Source: Gordonia insulae | Lineage (GTDB): Bacteria; Actinomycetota; Actinomycetes; Mycobacteriales; Mycobacteriaceae | Assembly (NCBI RefSeq): GCF_003855095.1 | Contig: NZ_CP033972.1 | Coordinates: 5,766,001 to 5,830,000 of the forward strand | Direction: 5' to 3' | DNA length: 64,000 bases | Part shown: piece by piece, positions 16,512-25,091 of the stretch | Layout of the letters: every line of letters begins with the position of its first letter | Position numbering within the stretch: the first letter of the stretch is position 1 | Translations under genes and position numbers: made by a program | Notes under the pieces: model-generated | Told to the model about the DNA's origin: nothing | Database searches by the model: none | Seen by the model: the letters and a program-made list of their open reading frames with translations, nothing else

Positions 16512-18113
16512 TCACCGTGCTGTGCGGCCCGGCATCCGATCGGCCCGGAAGGCGCTGACCGCCAACAGCATTGTCGGATAGGTCGTCGGCGAGGTCGGAT
16601 CGAAACCGAGCAGACCGCGGATGCGCTCGAGTCGTTGGTACAGACTCTGCCTGCCGATGTGCAGCACCTCGGCCGACCTCGTCGCGCTGCAGCCGTTGCG
16701 GAGATGGGCCTCGAGGGTGGTGACCAGACTGGTCGACTGTGCGGCATCGTGCTCGACCAGCGGTGCGATGATCTGCCCCAGCTCCGCGCGGATCCTCGGA
16801 TGGGATTCGCGGACAACCATTTCGGCGGCGAGTTCGCGACCGGTGAAGACGCTGCCGGAGACCACACCGGCTCGTGTCAGTTCCGCGGCGACGGCCAGGC
16901 GGTCGCCGCTGCGCCGCAGGGATTCCGCCATCGCGGTCGACAACTCGGCGCCGGCCGACGGGGTGTCGAGGCGATGCGCGTCGCCCACCACCGCGGTCAT
17001 CCGACCGGCGGTGAGCGCGCCGGGACCACCGATCGCGGCAGCCACCCGCGCGACGGGATCGTCATCGCCGCCCCCGGCCGTCATCACCAGGGCGTAGACC
17101 GTGGCGTCCACGGTGGCCTGCACCAGCCCCGACAACGAGGCGGCGGCGCGCGCGAGCGTGGCCTCGGCCATCCTCGGATCCGGCGCCTCGGCCGCCACGG
17201 TGACGACCCGCGTCGACTCTGTGACGGGCACGCCGGCGCTGACGAGCCGCGCGAACAGGTCGGCGCGGCGGATGTGTCGGCCGCCGACGATCTCCTCGAC
17301 GAGGCGCGCCCCCACCGCCGAACCCCGTGTGCCGGAACGCGTCAGCGCGGCCCCGACCGGGCCCGCCGCCACGTCGAGCAAGGCGGGGATCGACGCGTCC
17401 GGCAGGTCGGAGTGGGCGTTGCCGCCGGCGACCAGACGGGCGATCTCGCGATCACGCACGATGACCGGGGCCGCGGCGACCGCGGCGTCGACGATGCGCC
17501 AGGCGGAGCGGTCGTCGTCGACGCCGTGGGCGGCGAGCAGCGCGCCCGACGAGCCGATCAATGCGACCGGCCTTCCCGCGGCGGCGGAGACGTGCGCGAG
17601 CATGCCGGCGACCCCGCTCGCGGACACCAGATCCCGGTGGAGCGCATCGTCGAGCGCGGCCCGGCGGCGAAGAACGCCGAGTTCACCGGACACGATCGCG
17701 GTGTTCGTCTCGCGGCAGACCTCGATGAACGGCAGGACCCGGCGGAGTTCGATGATCGGCAGTCGGCTCGCCGATCCCTCGCGCACCATCTCCTCGGGGA
17801 TCGTGTCGAAGGTCCGGCCGACCTCGAAGGCGAGGCCCGCGACGCCGCGGTCGGCCAGGTCCCGCACATAGTGGCGCCGGGTGCCGGCGTCGAGACCGCC
17901 GAGCCCGAGTCCGGTGGTGAGCAGCAACTCTCCACCGGACAGCAGTGGACCGATCTCGAATATCTCGCTGGAGTGCACCCAGCCGACCGGCACGTCGAGT
18001 CGGTCGTGCGCGGTCAACACATGCGGGTCGGCGCCGCCGAGGTGGCGGCTGATCACCGTACGCAGGGTCATGGTGGGCGCGGAGGCAGCGGGCATGAGTT
18101 CGACGATATGCAC
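16512..18113 (-). CDS. PucR-family transcriptional regulator
   Basis: A 533-residue regulator with the PucR layout: N-terminal PucR domain (residues 15-135, with GWVHSSEIFEIGPLLSGGELLLTTGLGL), a central GGDEF-like/ligand region, and a C-terminal HTH_30 domain (CSATRSAEVLHIGRQSLYQRLERIRGLLG near 475-505). Members regulate purine or nucleobase breakdown in response to nutrients. It is divergent from the deaminase-oxygenase operon (70 bp between starts) and convergent with the NCS1 gene, so it probably controls this local cluster. Start taken as the ATG at 18113; an ATG near 18095 is possible. Confidence 0.85.
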   Translation of the reverse strand: MHIVELMPAASAPTMTLRTVISRHLGGADPHVLTAHDRLDVPVGWVHSSEIFEIGPLLSGGELLLTTGLGLGGLDAGTRRHYVRDLADRGVAGLAFEVGRTFDTIPEEMVREGSASRLPIIELRRVLPFIEVCRETNTAIVSGELGVLRRRAALDDALHRDLVSASGVAGMLAHVSAAAGRPVALIGSSGALLAAHGVDDDRSAWRIVDAAVAAAPVIVRDREIARLVAGGNAHSDLPDASIPALLDVAAGPVGAALTRSGTRGSAVGARLVEEIVGGRHIRRADLFARLVSAGVPVTESTRVVTVAAEAPDPRMAEATLARAAASLSGLVQATVDATVYALVMTAGGGDDDPVARVAAAIGGPGALTAGRMTAVVGDAHRLDTPSAGAELSTAMAESLRRSGDRLAVAAELTRAGVVSGSVFTGRELAAEMVVRESHPRIRAELGQIIAPLVEHDAAQSTSLVTTLEAHLRNGCSATRSAEVLHIGRQSLYQRLERIRGLLGFDPTSPTTYPTMLLAVSAFRADRMPGRTAR

Positions 18114-18183
18114 GTTCGGTGATGCCCGCAGGGCGACGAACTGTCAGTTGTGGCATCGGGAGGTCGACGGCAGGCTGATCGTC

Positions 18184-18678
18184 ATGACCACCCGTACCGA
18201 CGCCGTCCCGGGGCTCGATCCGGCCGTCCTCCTCGAAACCGCGTACCGACAGGCCCGCATCGGACTCGACGAGGGTGGCATCCCGATCGGCGCGGCCCTC
18301 TTCTCCGCCGACGGGACACTGCTCGGCGAGGGCCGCAATCGCCGTGTACAGCACGATGATCCGTCGGTGCACGGAGAGACGGACGCCTTCCGCGCGGCGG
18401 GGCGGCAACGCGACTACTCGTCGACGATCATGGTGACCACGCTCGCGCCGTGCTGGTACTGCAGCGGCCTCATCCGCCAGTTCGGTATCGGCGCGGTCGT
18501 GATCGGCGAGAACCGCACCTTCGGCGGCGGCGAGGAGTGGCTCGCCGACCTCGGCGTGACGGTCACCATCGTCGACGACGATCGCTGCGTGGCCATGATG
18601 GCCGACTTCATCGCCGCCGATCCGGCGCTGTGGAACGAGGACATCGGCGTCGCCGGTCCCGAAGGAGAAATCGTATGA
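18184..18678 (+). CDS. Cytosine deaminase, Fcy1-like
   Basis: A 164-residue zinc deaminase of the cytidine/deoxycytidylate-deaminase superfamily. Zinc and catalytic residues are His63 and Glu65 (SVHGETDAF) with Cys90 and Cys93 (LAPCWYC). The overall sequence is closest to yeast-type cytosine deaminase: GGIPIGAALF at 31-40, VVIGENRTFGGGEEWL near 106, the VDDDRCVAMMADFI segment and the WNEDIG end all match that enzyme. Most bacteria use the unrelated CodA instead. It would turn cytosine into uracil, or 5-methylcytosine into thymine. Its stop overlaps the next start (ATGA), so it is coupled to the 2-oxoglutarate oxygenase. Confidence 0.85.
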   Translation: MTTRTDAVPGLDPAVLLETAYRQARIGLDEGGIPIGAALFSADGTLLGEGRNRRVQHDDPSVHGETDAFRAAGRQRDYSSTIMVTTLAPCWYCSGLIRQFGIGAVVIGENRTFGGGEEWLADLGVTVTIVDDDRCVAMMADFIAADPALWNEDIGVAGPEGEIV

Positions 18679-19646
18679 GCCACAGTCCGATCCTCACCAT
18701 CGATCTCGAAGCGTGGCGCGGCGGGGGAGCGGCGGCCGATCAGGTGTGCGCCGCCGTCGACGAGTCGCTGCAGAAGGCCGGGTTCCTGCTCGTCACCGGC
18801 CATGGCATCGACCCCGGACTACCCGCCGCGTTGCGGGCCGCTGCCCGCGACTTCTTCGCTCTGCCCGCGACGGTCAAGGACCGGTACTCCGTCGGTGTCG
18901 GCGGCCGGGGCTGGATCGGACCGGGGATGGAGGCCAACGGTTATGCCGAGGGCACCGAGACACCGCCTGATCTGAAGGAGACCTACAACTCGGGCGCCCA
19001 GACACCCGTGGGCATCCCGGAGATCGACGACTACTGGTTCGCCCCCGACGTCTGGCCCGCGGAGGAGCCGCGGCTGCGCGAGCTGTTCACCGCGTGGACG
19101 GCGCAGGTGAAGGCGCTGTCCGACGAGTTGCTCGTCCTGATGTCGGCGTCGCTCGGGCTGGTCGGCGAGCACAATCCGTTCCGGGGGCTGGCGGGAAATG
19201 CGACCTGGACGTCGAACATCAACCACTATCCACCGATGGCCGTGGTGGGCGAGCCCGAGCCGGGACAGTTCCGCATCGGTCCGCACACCGACTTCGGCAC
19301 CGTCACCGTGCTGGACCGCGAACCCGGCGCCGGCGGCCTGCAGGTCTACAGCGACGACGTCGGTTGGGCCGACGCGCCCTACGATCCGGCCGCGCTGACG
19401 ATCAACATCGGCGACCTGCTCGAATACTGGTCGGGCGGACGGTGGCCGGCCGGGCGTCATCGTGTCCTGCCGCCGCAACCGGACGCGCCGGAGGAGGACC
19501 TGGTGTCGCTCATCTTCTTCTACGAACTCGATCACGATGCCGTCGTGACGCCACTGGAGCCGCCGGTAGGGACGCGTGCCGGACTCCCGCCGGTGGTCTC
19601 GGGTGACTTCATCAAGGAGCGGCTCGACGCCATCACGGTCGGCTGA
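18675..19646 (+). CDS. 2-oxoglutarate/Fe(II)-dependent oxygenase, IPNS-like family
   Basis: A 323-residue jelly-roll oxygenase of the isopenicillin N synthase-like family, with the N-terminal DIOX_N region (residues 6-120) and the catalytic core. The iron ligands are His204 and Asp206 (GPHTDFGTVTVL) and His262 (AGRHRVLPP). The Arg that normally begins the RxS motif binding 2-oxoglutarate is absent: the segment reads DLVSLIFFYELD, with Leu276 in that place, so co-substrate use may differ. Coupling to a cytosine deaminase suggests a pyrimidine substrate, perhaps a methyl group on thymine or 5-methylcytosine as in thymine 7-hydroxylase, a member of the same family. That role is inference. Confidence 0.85.
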   Translation: MSHSPILTIDLEAWRGGGAAADQVCAAVDESLQKAGFLLVTGHGIDPGLPAALRAAARDFFALPATVKDRYSVGVGGRGWIGPGMEANGYAEGTETPPDLKETYNSGAQTPVGIPEIDDYWFAPDVWPAEEPRLRELFTAWTAQVKALSDELLVLMSASLGLVGEHNPFRGLAGNATWTSNINHYPPMAVVGEPEPGQFRIGPHTDFGTVTVLDREPGAGGLQVYSDDVGWADAPYDPAALTINIGDLLEYWSGGRWPAGRHRVLPPQPDAPEEDLVSLIFFYELDHDAVVTPLEPPVGTRAGLPPVVSGDFIKERLDAITVG

Positions 19647-19674
19647 GGGCCGCGCCGGACCCGCAACGCGCAAA

Positions 19675-19706
19675 CGGCTCCGTCGGTCAACAGACCGACG
19701 GAGCCG
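19675..19706. terminator. Strong bidirectional terminator hairpin
   Basis: CGGCTCCGTCGGT (19675-19687) and ACCGACGGAGCCG (19694-19706) form a perfect 13-bp stem with a 6-base loop (CAACAG). It sits between the convergent oxygenase and HtrA-type protease genes, 28 bases after one stop and 50 after the other, and should stop transcription from both sides. Confidence 0.9.
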
Positions 19707-19756
19707 CCCCGCTCCCCGGGGTTCTCAGGTGTTCAGGTGCTCGGACCCGTGTGCGC

Positions 19757-21136
19757 TCAGGGCACCAGACCGAAGGGGCTGCCGCCGAACGGTGTCCGGC
19801 CCTGACCGCTGCCGCCATCGTCCGACTGGCCGCCGGACTCGGGAATCGTGGTCTGCTGCTTGTCGACCGCGCTGCCCAGCTTCACCTGGACGGTGCGGGC
19901 ATCGTTGCCGGATCCCACCGTCACCGGGACGGTCTCGCCGGGTGCATGGGTGAGGATCTGGGCCATCAGGTCGGCGTAGTCGCTGATCGGGGTGTCGCCG
20001 ACCTTGGTGATCACGTCGCCGTTCTTGATGCCGGCCGATGCGGCTGCGCCGCCGGCCTGAACGCCGCCGACCTGCGCGCCGGTCGCCGATCCGTTGGCCG
20101 AGGCCAGCGAACCCTGGACGCCCAGAACGGGTTTCATCGCCTGTCCGTCCTGCAGCAACTCGTTGGCGATCCGCTTGGCCGCGTTGACCGGGATGGCGAA
20201 GCCCAGCCCGTAGGCCTGGACGCCGCCGCTGCCGCCCTGGCCGGTGTCGACCGCCGAGTTGACGCCGACGACCTGACCCTGCAGGTTCACCAGCGGGCCG
20301 CCGGAGTTGCCGGGATTGATCGGGGTGTCGGTCTGCAGGCCGTTGTAGACGGTGAGGCCCGAACCGCTCTCGTCGCCCGCGGTCACCGTGCGCGAGAGAG
20401 CGCTGACGATGCCCGATGTGACCGTGTTGGAGAGGTTCTCGGGGCTGCCCACCGCGACGACCTGTTCGCCGACCTGGAGTCCGCTCGAATCACCGAGTGT
20501 TGCCGGGGTGAGCCCGGATGCGTTGGCGAGCTTGATCACCGCGAGGTCGTAGGACGGCGACGTGCCCGTCACCTCGGCGGTGTGGGTCTTGCCGTCGCCG
20601 GTGGTGACCGTGATGGCGCTGCCCTGTCCCGCGGCCGCGACGACGTGGTTGTTCGTCAGCACGTACCCGTCCGGGGACAGGATGATCCCGCTGCCCACGG
20701 CGGTGCCCTGCGACGTGTTCACCTTGATGTCCGCGGTCGATTTCGATGCGACCTGCGCGGCGTAGGTCACCGACCCGGGTTTGACGTCGGCGGCGTTGGC
20801 GGCCGATGCGGGCTGCGAACTGAGCACCGGCACCGAAGGATTGGTGCCGCGATCGAGCAGCGCGCTGCCACCGACGCCCACCGCGCCACCGATGAGGCCG
20901 GCCAGCAGCGCGGTGGCGATGATCGGCTTGGTCATCCCGCCGCGGGCTCGGCTGGGGGCGGACGGCGGCGGGTACGCGCCGGCCGCAGTCGAATCCCATT
21001 GCGCGTGTGGGTATGCGGTGGGTGGGTAGGTCGACTGGGGGTGGGTGGTCGACTGGGGATGGGCGAAAGGCCCCTGCTGGGTGAGGGGTTCGGTTACCGG
21101 GCTCTGGTCGCCATCGGTCGGATGAGGTTCGTTCAC
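19757..21136 (-). CDS. HtrA/DegP-like serine protease with PDZ domain
   Basis: A 459-residue membrane-anchored protease. Residues 1-66 are a cytoplasmic Pro/Gln/Thr-rich tail, 70-94 a single membrane helix, then an external trypsin-like domain with the full triad His164 (LTNNHVV), Asp197 (SYDLAVIKL) and Ser278 (NPGNSGGPLV), a PDZ domain near residues 345-425 (GVQAGGAAASAGIKNGDVITKVG), and an acidic Gly-rich end. It degrades or refolds damaged envelope proteins, like PepD/HtrA proteins of mycobacteria. Start chosen at the GTG 21136 (VNEPHPTDG); the open frame upstream does not look coding. No regulator gene beside it. Confidence 0.9.
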   Translation of the reverse strand: MNEPHPTDGDQSPVTEPLTQQGPFAHPQSTTHPQSTYPPTAYPHAQWDSTAAGAYPPPSAPSRARGGMTKPIIATALLAGLIGGAVGVGGSALLDRGTNPSVPVLSSQPASAANAADVKPGSVTYAAQVASKSTADIKVNTSQGTAVGSGIILSPDGYVLTNNHVVAAAGQGSAITVTTGDGKTHTAEVTGTSPSYDLAVIKLANASGLTPATLGDSSGLQVGEQVVAVGSPENLSNTVTSGIVSALSRTVTAGDESGSGLTVYNGLQTDTPINPGNSGGPLVNLQGQVVGVNSAVDTGQGGSGGVQAYGLGFAIPVNAAKRIANELLQDGQAMKPVLGVQGSLASANGSATGAQVGGVQAGGAAASAGIKNGDVITKVGDTPISDYADLMAQILTHAPGETVPVTVGSGNDARTVQVKLGSAVDKQQTTIPESGGQSDDGGSGQGRTPFGGSPFGLVP

Positions 21137-21266
21137 GACACCACATTGCCCGGCCAGTATGAGAGCAATGCAAGAGGTGAGCCTCCGGTTTCCTGGCAAT
21201 TCGCCGGGCGAATCTCAGCATTTTCCGAGGAACTCCGGGACGGGCAGCTGCCGTCCGGCGCGTGAC

Positions 21267-21860
21267 TCAGCGCAGGACAAGCGAAACCGCTCGATCCACC
21301 ACGGCGTCGAGGTCGTCACCGAGGTGACCGGCGAGCCACTGCTGGGCGAGTTCGGCCATCGCGCCCGTATACAGGGTGGCCACCACTCGGCCGGTGAGTG
21401 GATCCGCGTTCTGTTCCGTGGTGATCTCGGTCAACACGAGTTCCATCAAGAGGTCCTGGGTGGCGGCTCGACGCGCGGTGAGCACGGGGTGGGACCGTCC
21501 CTCGGTGAACAGGATTCGGCCGCGTCGCGGGTCGTCGGAGCAGAATCCGAGCACCGCGCGGATGCCGGCCGCGGTGCGCGCGCGGATCGAACCGCTCTGC
21601 GCCGTCATGGCCGCCTCGACCGCGGTGGCCAGTTCCTCCGCGACCATGTCGTAGAGGGCGCCGAGCAGCGCATCGGTGTCGGTGAAGCTCTCATAGAAGT
21701 AGCGACTGTTCAGGCCGCACTCGCGGCAGACCGACCGGACCGACACCCCGGCCGCGCCGGTCTCGCCGAACACGGCGAACGCGGCATCGACGAGCAGACC
21801 CCGACGTTCCGCACGGCGGTCGGTGAGGGGGACACCGGCCCACCGGGTGGTGCTCGACAT
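21267..21860 (-). CDS. TetR-family repressor
   Basis: A 197-residue TetR regulator. The HTH is at residues 20-65 (LLVDAAFAVFGETGAAGVSVRSVCRECGLNSRYFYESFTDTDALL), followed by a helical ligand domain. It is divergent from the DUF2236 oxygenase gene, and the 113-bp spacer contains two copies of a TGGTCAC-AACC-GTGACCA palindrome, the obvious binding sites. It probably represses that oxygenase and itself. The inducer is unknown. Confidence 0.9.
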   Translation of the reverse strand: MSSTTRWAGVPLTDRRAERRGLLVDAAFAVFGETGAAGVSVRSVCRECGLNSRYFYESFTDTDALLGALYDMVAEELATAVEAAMTAQSGSIRARTAAGIRAVLGFCSDDPRRGRILFTEGRSHPVLTARRAATQDLLMELVLTEITTEQNADPLTGRVVATLYTGAMAELAQQWLAGHLGDDLDAVVDRAVSLVLR

Positions 21861-21898
21861 CGGATCAGCGTACGTCGCCGCTGTGCAGATTCCAACAG

Positions 21899-21948
21899 GT
21901 TCTGGTCACAACCGTGACCAGAACGTATTCTGGTCACAACCGTGACCA
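21899..21948. promoter_or_regulatory. Two tandem TetR operators
   Basis: Site 1 is GTTCTGGTCAC-AACC-GTGACCAGAAC (21899-21924), a perfect palindrome with 11-bp arms. Site 2 is TGGTCAC-AACC-GTGACCA (21931-21948) with 7-bp arms. The shared 18-bp core is identical and the centres are 28 bp apart, which fits two repressor dimers side by side. They fill the spacer between the TetR gene and the DUF2236 oxygenase gene. Confidence 0.92.
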
Positions 21949-21973
21949 ATACCCGACCGTGAGGACGTGCCCG

Positions 21974-23008
21974 ATGTCGATCTCTCTTGACGTGTTGCCC
22001 CGGTTCGACCCGCTGCCGTTTCCGTTGCCGCACCAGTGGGCCGGCACCTGGCTCAACGGTCGCTTCGATGCGACCATCCGGGCGAAGTACTTCCGGGGCA
22101 TGGAATTCGCGGATCCGGTCGGTGACCCGGGGTGGTTCGGTCCGGACAGCGCCACGTGGCATGTGCACGCGCACACGCCTGCGCTCATCTTCGGCCTACA
22201 GTGCGCGTCCTACCTGGAGCGGTTGGACCCGAGCATCTTCTGGATGGGCGTGCACCACTCCCGTCTGGTGGAGAAGACCGACGACGGCGAGCCGACCGGG
22301 CGCATCGATCCCGCCGGCGCGGTGACCCGTCTGGGCCACTCGGTGGCGTTCTTCATCGGCACCGCATACGGATCCACAGAGACCGCCGAGCGACTGGCCC
22401 GCACGGTGCGGGCGATGCACCACACCATCAAGGGAACCCGTCCCGACGGACTGGCCTACGACGCCGACGATCCGGCGTGGCTGCGGTGGAACTACGCCAC
22501 GGTGGTGTGGGGGATCGCCACCGCGCACGAGATCTATCATCCGAAGCCGTTGCGCGGTGACGACCTCGACCGCTACTACGGCGAATTCGTGCGGGTCGGA
22601 CATGCCCTCGGTGGCGCCGATCTGCCGACCACCAAGGCCGAGACGCTGGAGTGCCTCGCCGAATACCTGCCGAAACTGGCGCTGACGCACGGCAATGCGA
22701 TCGCCACCGGTGCCAACCTCACCAATCCCGCTCAGGCCGCGCTCGACTGGGCCATCCGCGACACCATGCCGGACTGGGCCGCTCAACTGGTGATGCACCG
22801 GTCACCGAACCCCATCGAGCGCCGAGCCCGACGCAGCGTCGTGTGGACCGCGTTGAACGGGCTGCACGCCACGATGGGCGAGGCGCCGGAGTTCACTGCC
22901 GCGCGGGGCCGGGTGGCAGGCGGCACGACGGTCTCGCACACCGAGCCCGGCTACGTCCCGGGCACCGACCCCGAACTCGATCGGTCGGCGGTCGAGGCGG
23001 CGCTCTGA
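21974..23008 (+). CDS. DUF2236 / MpaB-like oxygenase-family protein
   Basis: A 344-residue protein of the DUF2236 (oxygenase MpaB / latex-clearing-protein-like) family; some members are haem oxygenases that cleave polyisoprene, others are uncharacterised. Family-like segments: RFDATIRAKYFRGMEFADPVGDPGWFG (residues 24-50), ARTVRAMHHTIKGTRPDG (near 140), and LRWNYATVVWGIATAHEIYHPKPL (near 170), with conserved His in the AMHHTIKG helix. The ATG at 21974 follows GAGGACG. Directly downstream of two TetR operators, so substrate-inducible expression is likely. The substrate is unknown. Confidence 0.75.
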   Translation: MSISLDVLPRFDPLPFPLPHQWAGTWLNGRFDATIRAKYFRGMEFADPVGDPGWFGPDSATWHVHAHTPALIFGLQCASYLERLDPSIFWMGVHHSRLVEKTDDGEPTGRIDPAGAVTRLGHSVAFFIGTAYGSTETAERLARTVRAMHHTIKGTRPDGLAYDADDPAWLRWNYATVVWGIATAHEIYHPKPLRGDDLDRYYGEFVRVGHALGGADLPTTKAETLECLAEYLPKLALTHGNAIATGANLTNPAQAALDWAIRDTMPDWAAQLVMHRSPNPIERRARRSVVWTALNGLHATMGEAPEFTAARGRVAGGTTVSHTEPGYVPGTDPELDRSAVEAAL

Positions 23009-23024
23009 CGGCGGCGGGCCGACG

Positions 23025-23732
23025 TCACCGACGCACCACGATCTCCTCACCGAGGACGGACCCGGGAGTCAGCGGCAGCACGTCGCCGCTCCAGAACCGG
23101 CCCGGATCAAACCAATTGGAGTCCTTGGTCGCGTCGAGCAGACCGATCTCGGCATAGGTGATCGCCACGACCTCCGCGCAGTAGGCGGCCTGCAGCCCCA
23201 CGGTGTGTGCGCGACGCTTCGCGCGCCGGTCACGCGCCAATCGGTCCAGGTAGGGGACGCCGCGGACCACGTCGACGCTGTTGGGCATCCGGCCCCGGAA
23301 CCAGCGCCCCGCCAGTCGGGCGGTCGCGGGGAACGGTGTGCCGTCGAGTCGCGCGATCACCCGGAGGAGGTCGTCCTCCTGTGCGGTGGTGACATCGGGG
23401 GTCAGTTGGCGTAGCCAGCAGTCCTGCCCGTAGCGGTCCATCCACTGCACGACGGCCTCCCGCCCGTCGTGGAGCTGGACGCCGCGATGGTTGCTGCCGG
23501 TCCAGACGTCGGTCAGCTTGTCGCCCAGCTCCGCGTGCCAGAGCAGCGGGGGAAGATCATCGATCGCGACCGTCATCGCCACGTGGTTGACCGGCGCATT
23601 GGTCAGCGCCTGGATGGCGCGGTCGGGTCCCGAGCGGCCTCGGAAGAGCCAGATGTCGCCGGTGCGCGTGACGTCGAGTGCCTCGTCCAGGCCGATTCCC
23701 CGGTCGGCGGGCACGCCCTTTCCTCTGCTCAC
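23025..23732 (-). CDS. Permuted papain-fold (YiiX/NlpC-P60-like) protein
   Basis: A 235-residue protein that looks like a circularly permuted NlpC/P60 papain-fold enzyme, the YiiX/LRAT-like group. It has the starting TGDIWLFRGRSGPDRAIQALTNAPVNHVAMTVA with the candidate catalytic His50, and near the end AAYCAEVVAITYAEIGL with candidate nucleophile Cys185. In this group His precedes Cys in sequence because of the permutation. Members are thought to act on lipid-linked or peptide amide/thioester bonds. No signal peptide is evident. Convergent with the DUF2236 gene 16 bases away; function otherwise unknown. Confidence 0.7.
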   Translation of the reverse strand: MSRGKGVPADRGIGLDEALDVTRTGDIWLFRGRSGPDRAIQALTNAPVNHVAMTVAIDDLPPLLWHAELGDKLTDVWTGSNHRGVQLHDGREAVVQWMDRYGQDCWLRQLTPDVTTAQEDDLLRVIARLDGTPFPATARLAGRWFRGRMPNSVDVVRGVPYLDRLARDRRAKRRAHTVGLQAAYCAEVVAITYAEIGLLDATKDSNWFDPGRFWSGDVLPLTPGSVLGEEIVVRR

Positions 23733-23767
23733 CAGAGCAGCGTAGATCAGCCACTATCCTCGGACCC

Positions 23768-23953
23768 ATGCACAGCGCATGGAAATGGGTGGGTCTGGCC
23801 GGGGCCGTCGGCGTCGCGGCGGGCGGGGTGATGGTCGCCCGAGATCAACGTCAGCGCAACGCCTACAGCGCCGACGACGTGCGGGACCGCCTGCATCGCC
23901 GCCACGACGAGGCACAGGCCCGCGAGGATGCGGACGTCGGCGAGTCACCGTGA
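23768..23953 (+). CDS. Small single-helix membrane protein
   Basis: A 61-residue protein with one hydrophobic helix (residues 5-24, VGLAGAVGVAAGGVMVA) followed by a highly charged tail rich in Arg, Asp and Glu. ATG at 23768. The stop overlaps the next start (GTGA), so it is translated with the PHP-domain gene. Similar short membrane proteins occur in mycolata without known role. Confidence 0.65.
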   Translation: MHSAWKWVGLAGAVGVAAGGVMVARDQRQRNAYSADDVRDRLHRRHDEAQAREDADVGESP

Positions 23954-25002
23954 ATCCGCTCGCCGCGCTCGATGCGCCGGTGGATCCGGTGGTGGCGCTG
24001 ACGCGGATCGCGTGGCTGCTCGAACGCGATCGACAGAGCACCTATCGCGTTGAGGCGTTCCGTAAGGCGGCGCGGGCGGCGCGGCGGGTGGGTGCCGACG
24101 AGCTCGCCCGCAAGGCCTCGGCACGCACGCTGACCGACATCAGCGGTATCGGGAAGACCACTGCGGCGGTGATCGTCGAGGCGGTCGACGGTGGACTACC
24201 CGGATATCTGGCGGACCTGCAGGCGTCGGCACCCCATTCGCTCGCCGGCGGCGGCCAGGAGATCTACCGTGCCGTACGCGGCGACCTGCACGCGCACACC
24301 GAATGGAGTGATGGTGGCGCATCGCTCGAGGAGATGGCGGCCGCGGCAACCGCACTCGGACACGACTGGCTGGCGATCACCGACCACTCACCGCGTCTGA
24401 CGGTCGCCAACGGGTTGAGCGCCGAACGCCTCGCGCAGCAACTCGAGGACATCGGCGAGCTCAACCGGGAATCGGGCGACGGCGCCCGCATACTGACCGG
24501 GATCGAGGTGGACATCCTCGACGACGGCACCCTCGACCAGACCGACGAGATGCTCGGACGACTCGACATCGTCACGGCGTCGGTGCATTCCAAGCTTCGG
24601 ATGGACGCCGCCCCGATGACGCGGCGGATGGTGGCCGCGGTGTCCGATCCGAGGGTGAACGTGCTCGGACACTGCACCGGCCGACGGGTGACGGGTGGTC
24701 GCGGTTCGAGACCCCCATCGGTGTTCGATGCCCGAGCGGTGTTCACCGCGTGTGCCGAGCACGGGACGGCGGTGGAGATCAATTCGCGGCCCGAGCGGGT
24801 CGATCCACCCGACGACCTCATCGAGCTCGCGCGCGACCTGGGGTGCCTGTTCGCGATCGATTCCGACGCGCACGCCCCGGGTCAGCTGGACTTCACATCG
24901 CTCGGCGCACAGCGCGCCGAACAGCACGGTATCGATGCCGACCGCATCGTCACCACCTGGCCGGTGGACCGGGTGCTGGACTGGGCGGCGTCAGACGTAT
25001 AG
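23950..25002 (+). CDS. PHP-domain phosphoesterase with HhH region (PolX-like C-terminus)
   Basis: A 350-residue protein. Residues 1-95 contain a helical segment (RVEAFRKAARAARRV) and a helix-hairpin-helix (LTDISGIGKTTAAVI) as in the DNA-binding part of family X polymerases. Residues 105-345 form a PHP domain with the metal-binding motifs GDLHAHTEWSDG, ITDHS, GIEVDIL, SVHS, LGHCTGR and DSDAH. There is no polymerase domain, so it resembles the PHP half of PolX and is probably a DNA or phosphate ester hydrolase in repair. GTG start at 23950 overlaps the preceding stop. Confidence 0.85.
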   Translation: MNPLAALDAPVDPVVALTRIAWLLERDRQSTYRVEAFRKAARAARRVGADELARKASARTLTDISGIGKTTAAVIVEAVDGGLPGYLADLQASAPHSLAGGGQEIYRAVRGDLHAHTEWSDGGASLEEMAAAATALGHDWLAITDHSPRLTVANGLSAERLAQQLEDIGELNRESGDGARILTGIEVDILDDGTLDQTDEMLGRLDIVTASVHSKLRMDAAPMTRRMVAAVSDPRVNVLGHCTGRRVTGGRGSRPPSVFDARAVFTACAEHGTAVEINSRPERVDPPDDLIELARDLGCLFAIDSDAHAPGQLDFTSLGAQRAEQHGIDADRIVTTWPVDRVLDWAASDV

Positions 25003-25091
25003 CCGCCGACCGACGAGCCCCTCGGGGGGTGGGCCCGCCGGCCGGCGGTGGCGCACAGTGATCAGGTCGGCCTGGCTCGAATCGGCCTGGT

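Noticed and set aside
19751..21265. 504-codon plus-strand frame across the HtrA protease gene
   Set aside because: Antisense shadow; the minus-strand protein has the full serine-protease triad and PDZ domain.
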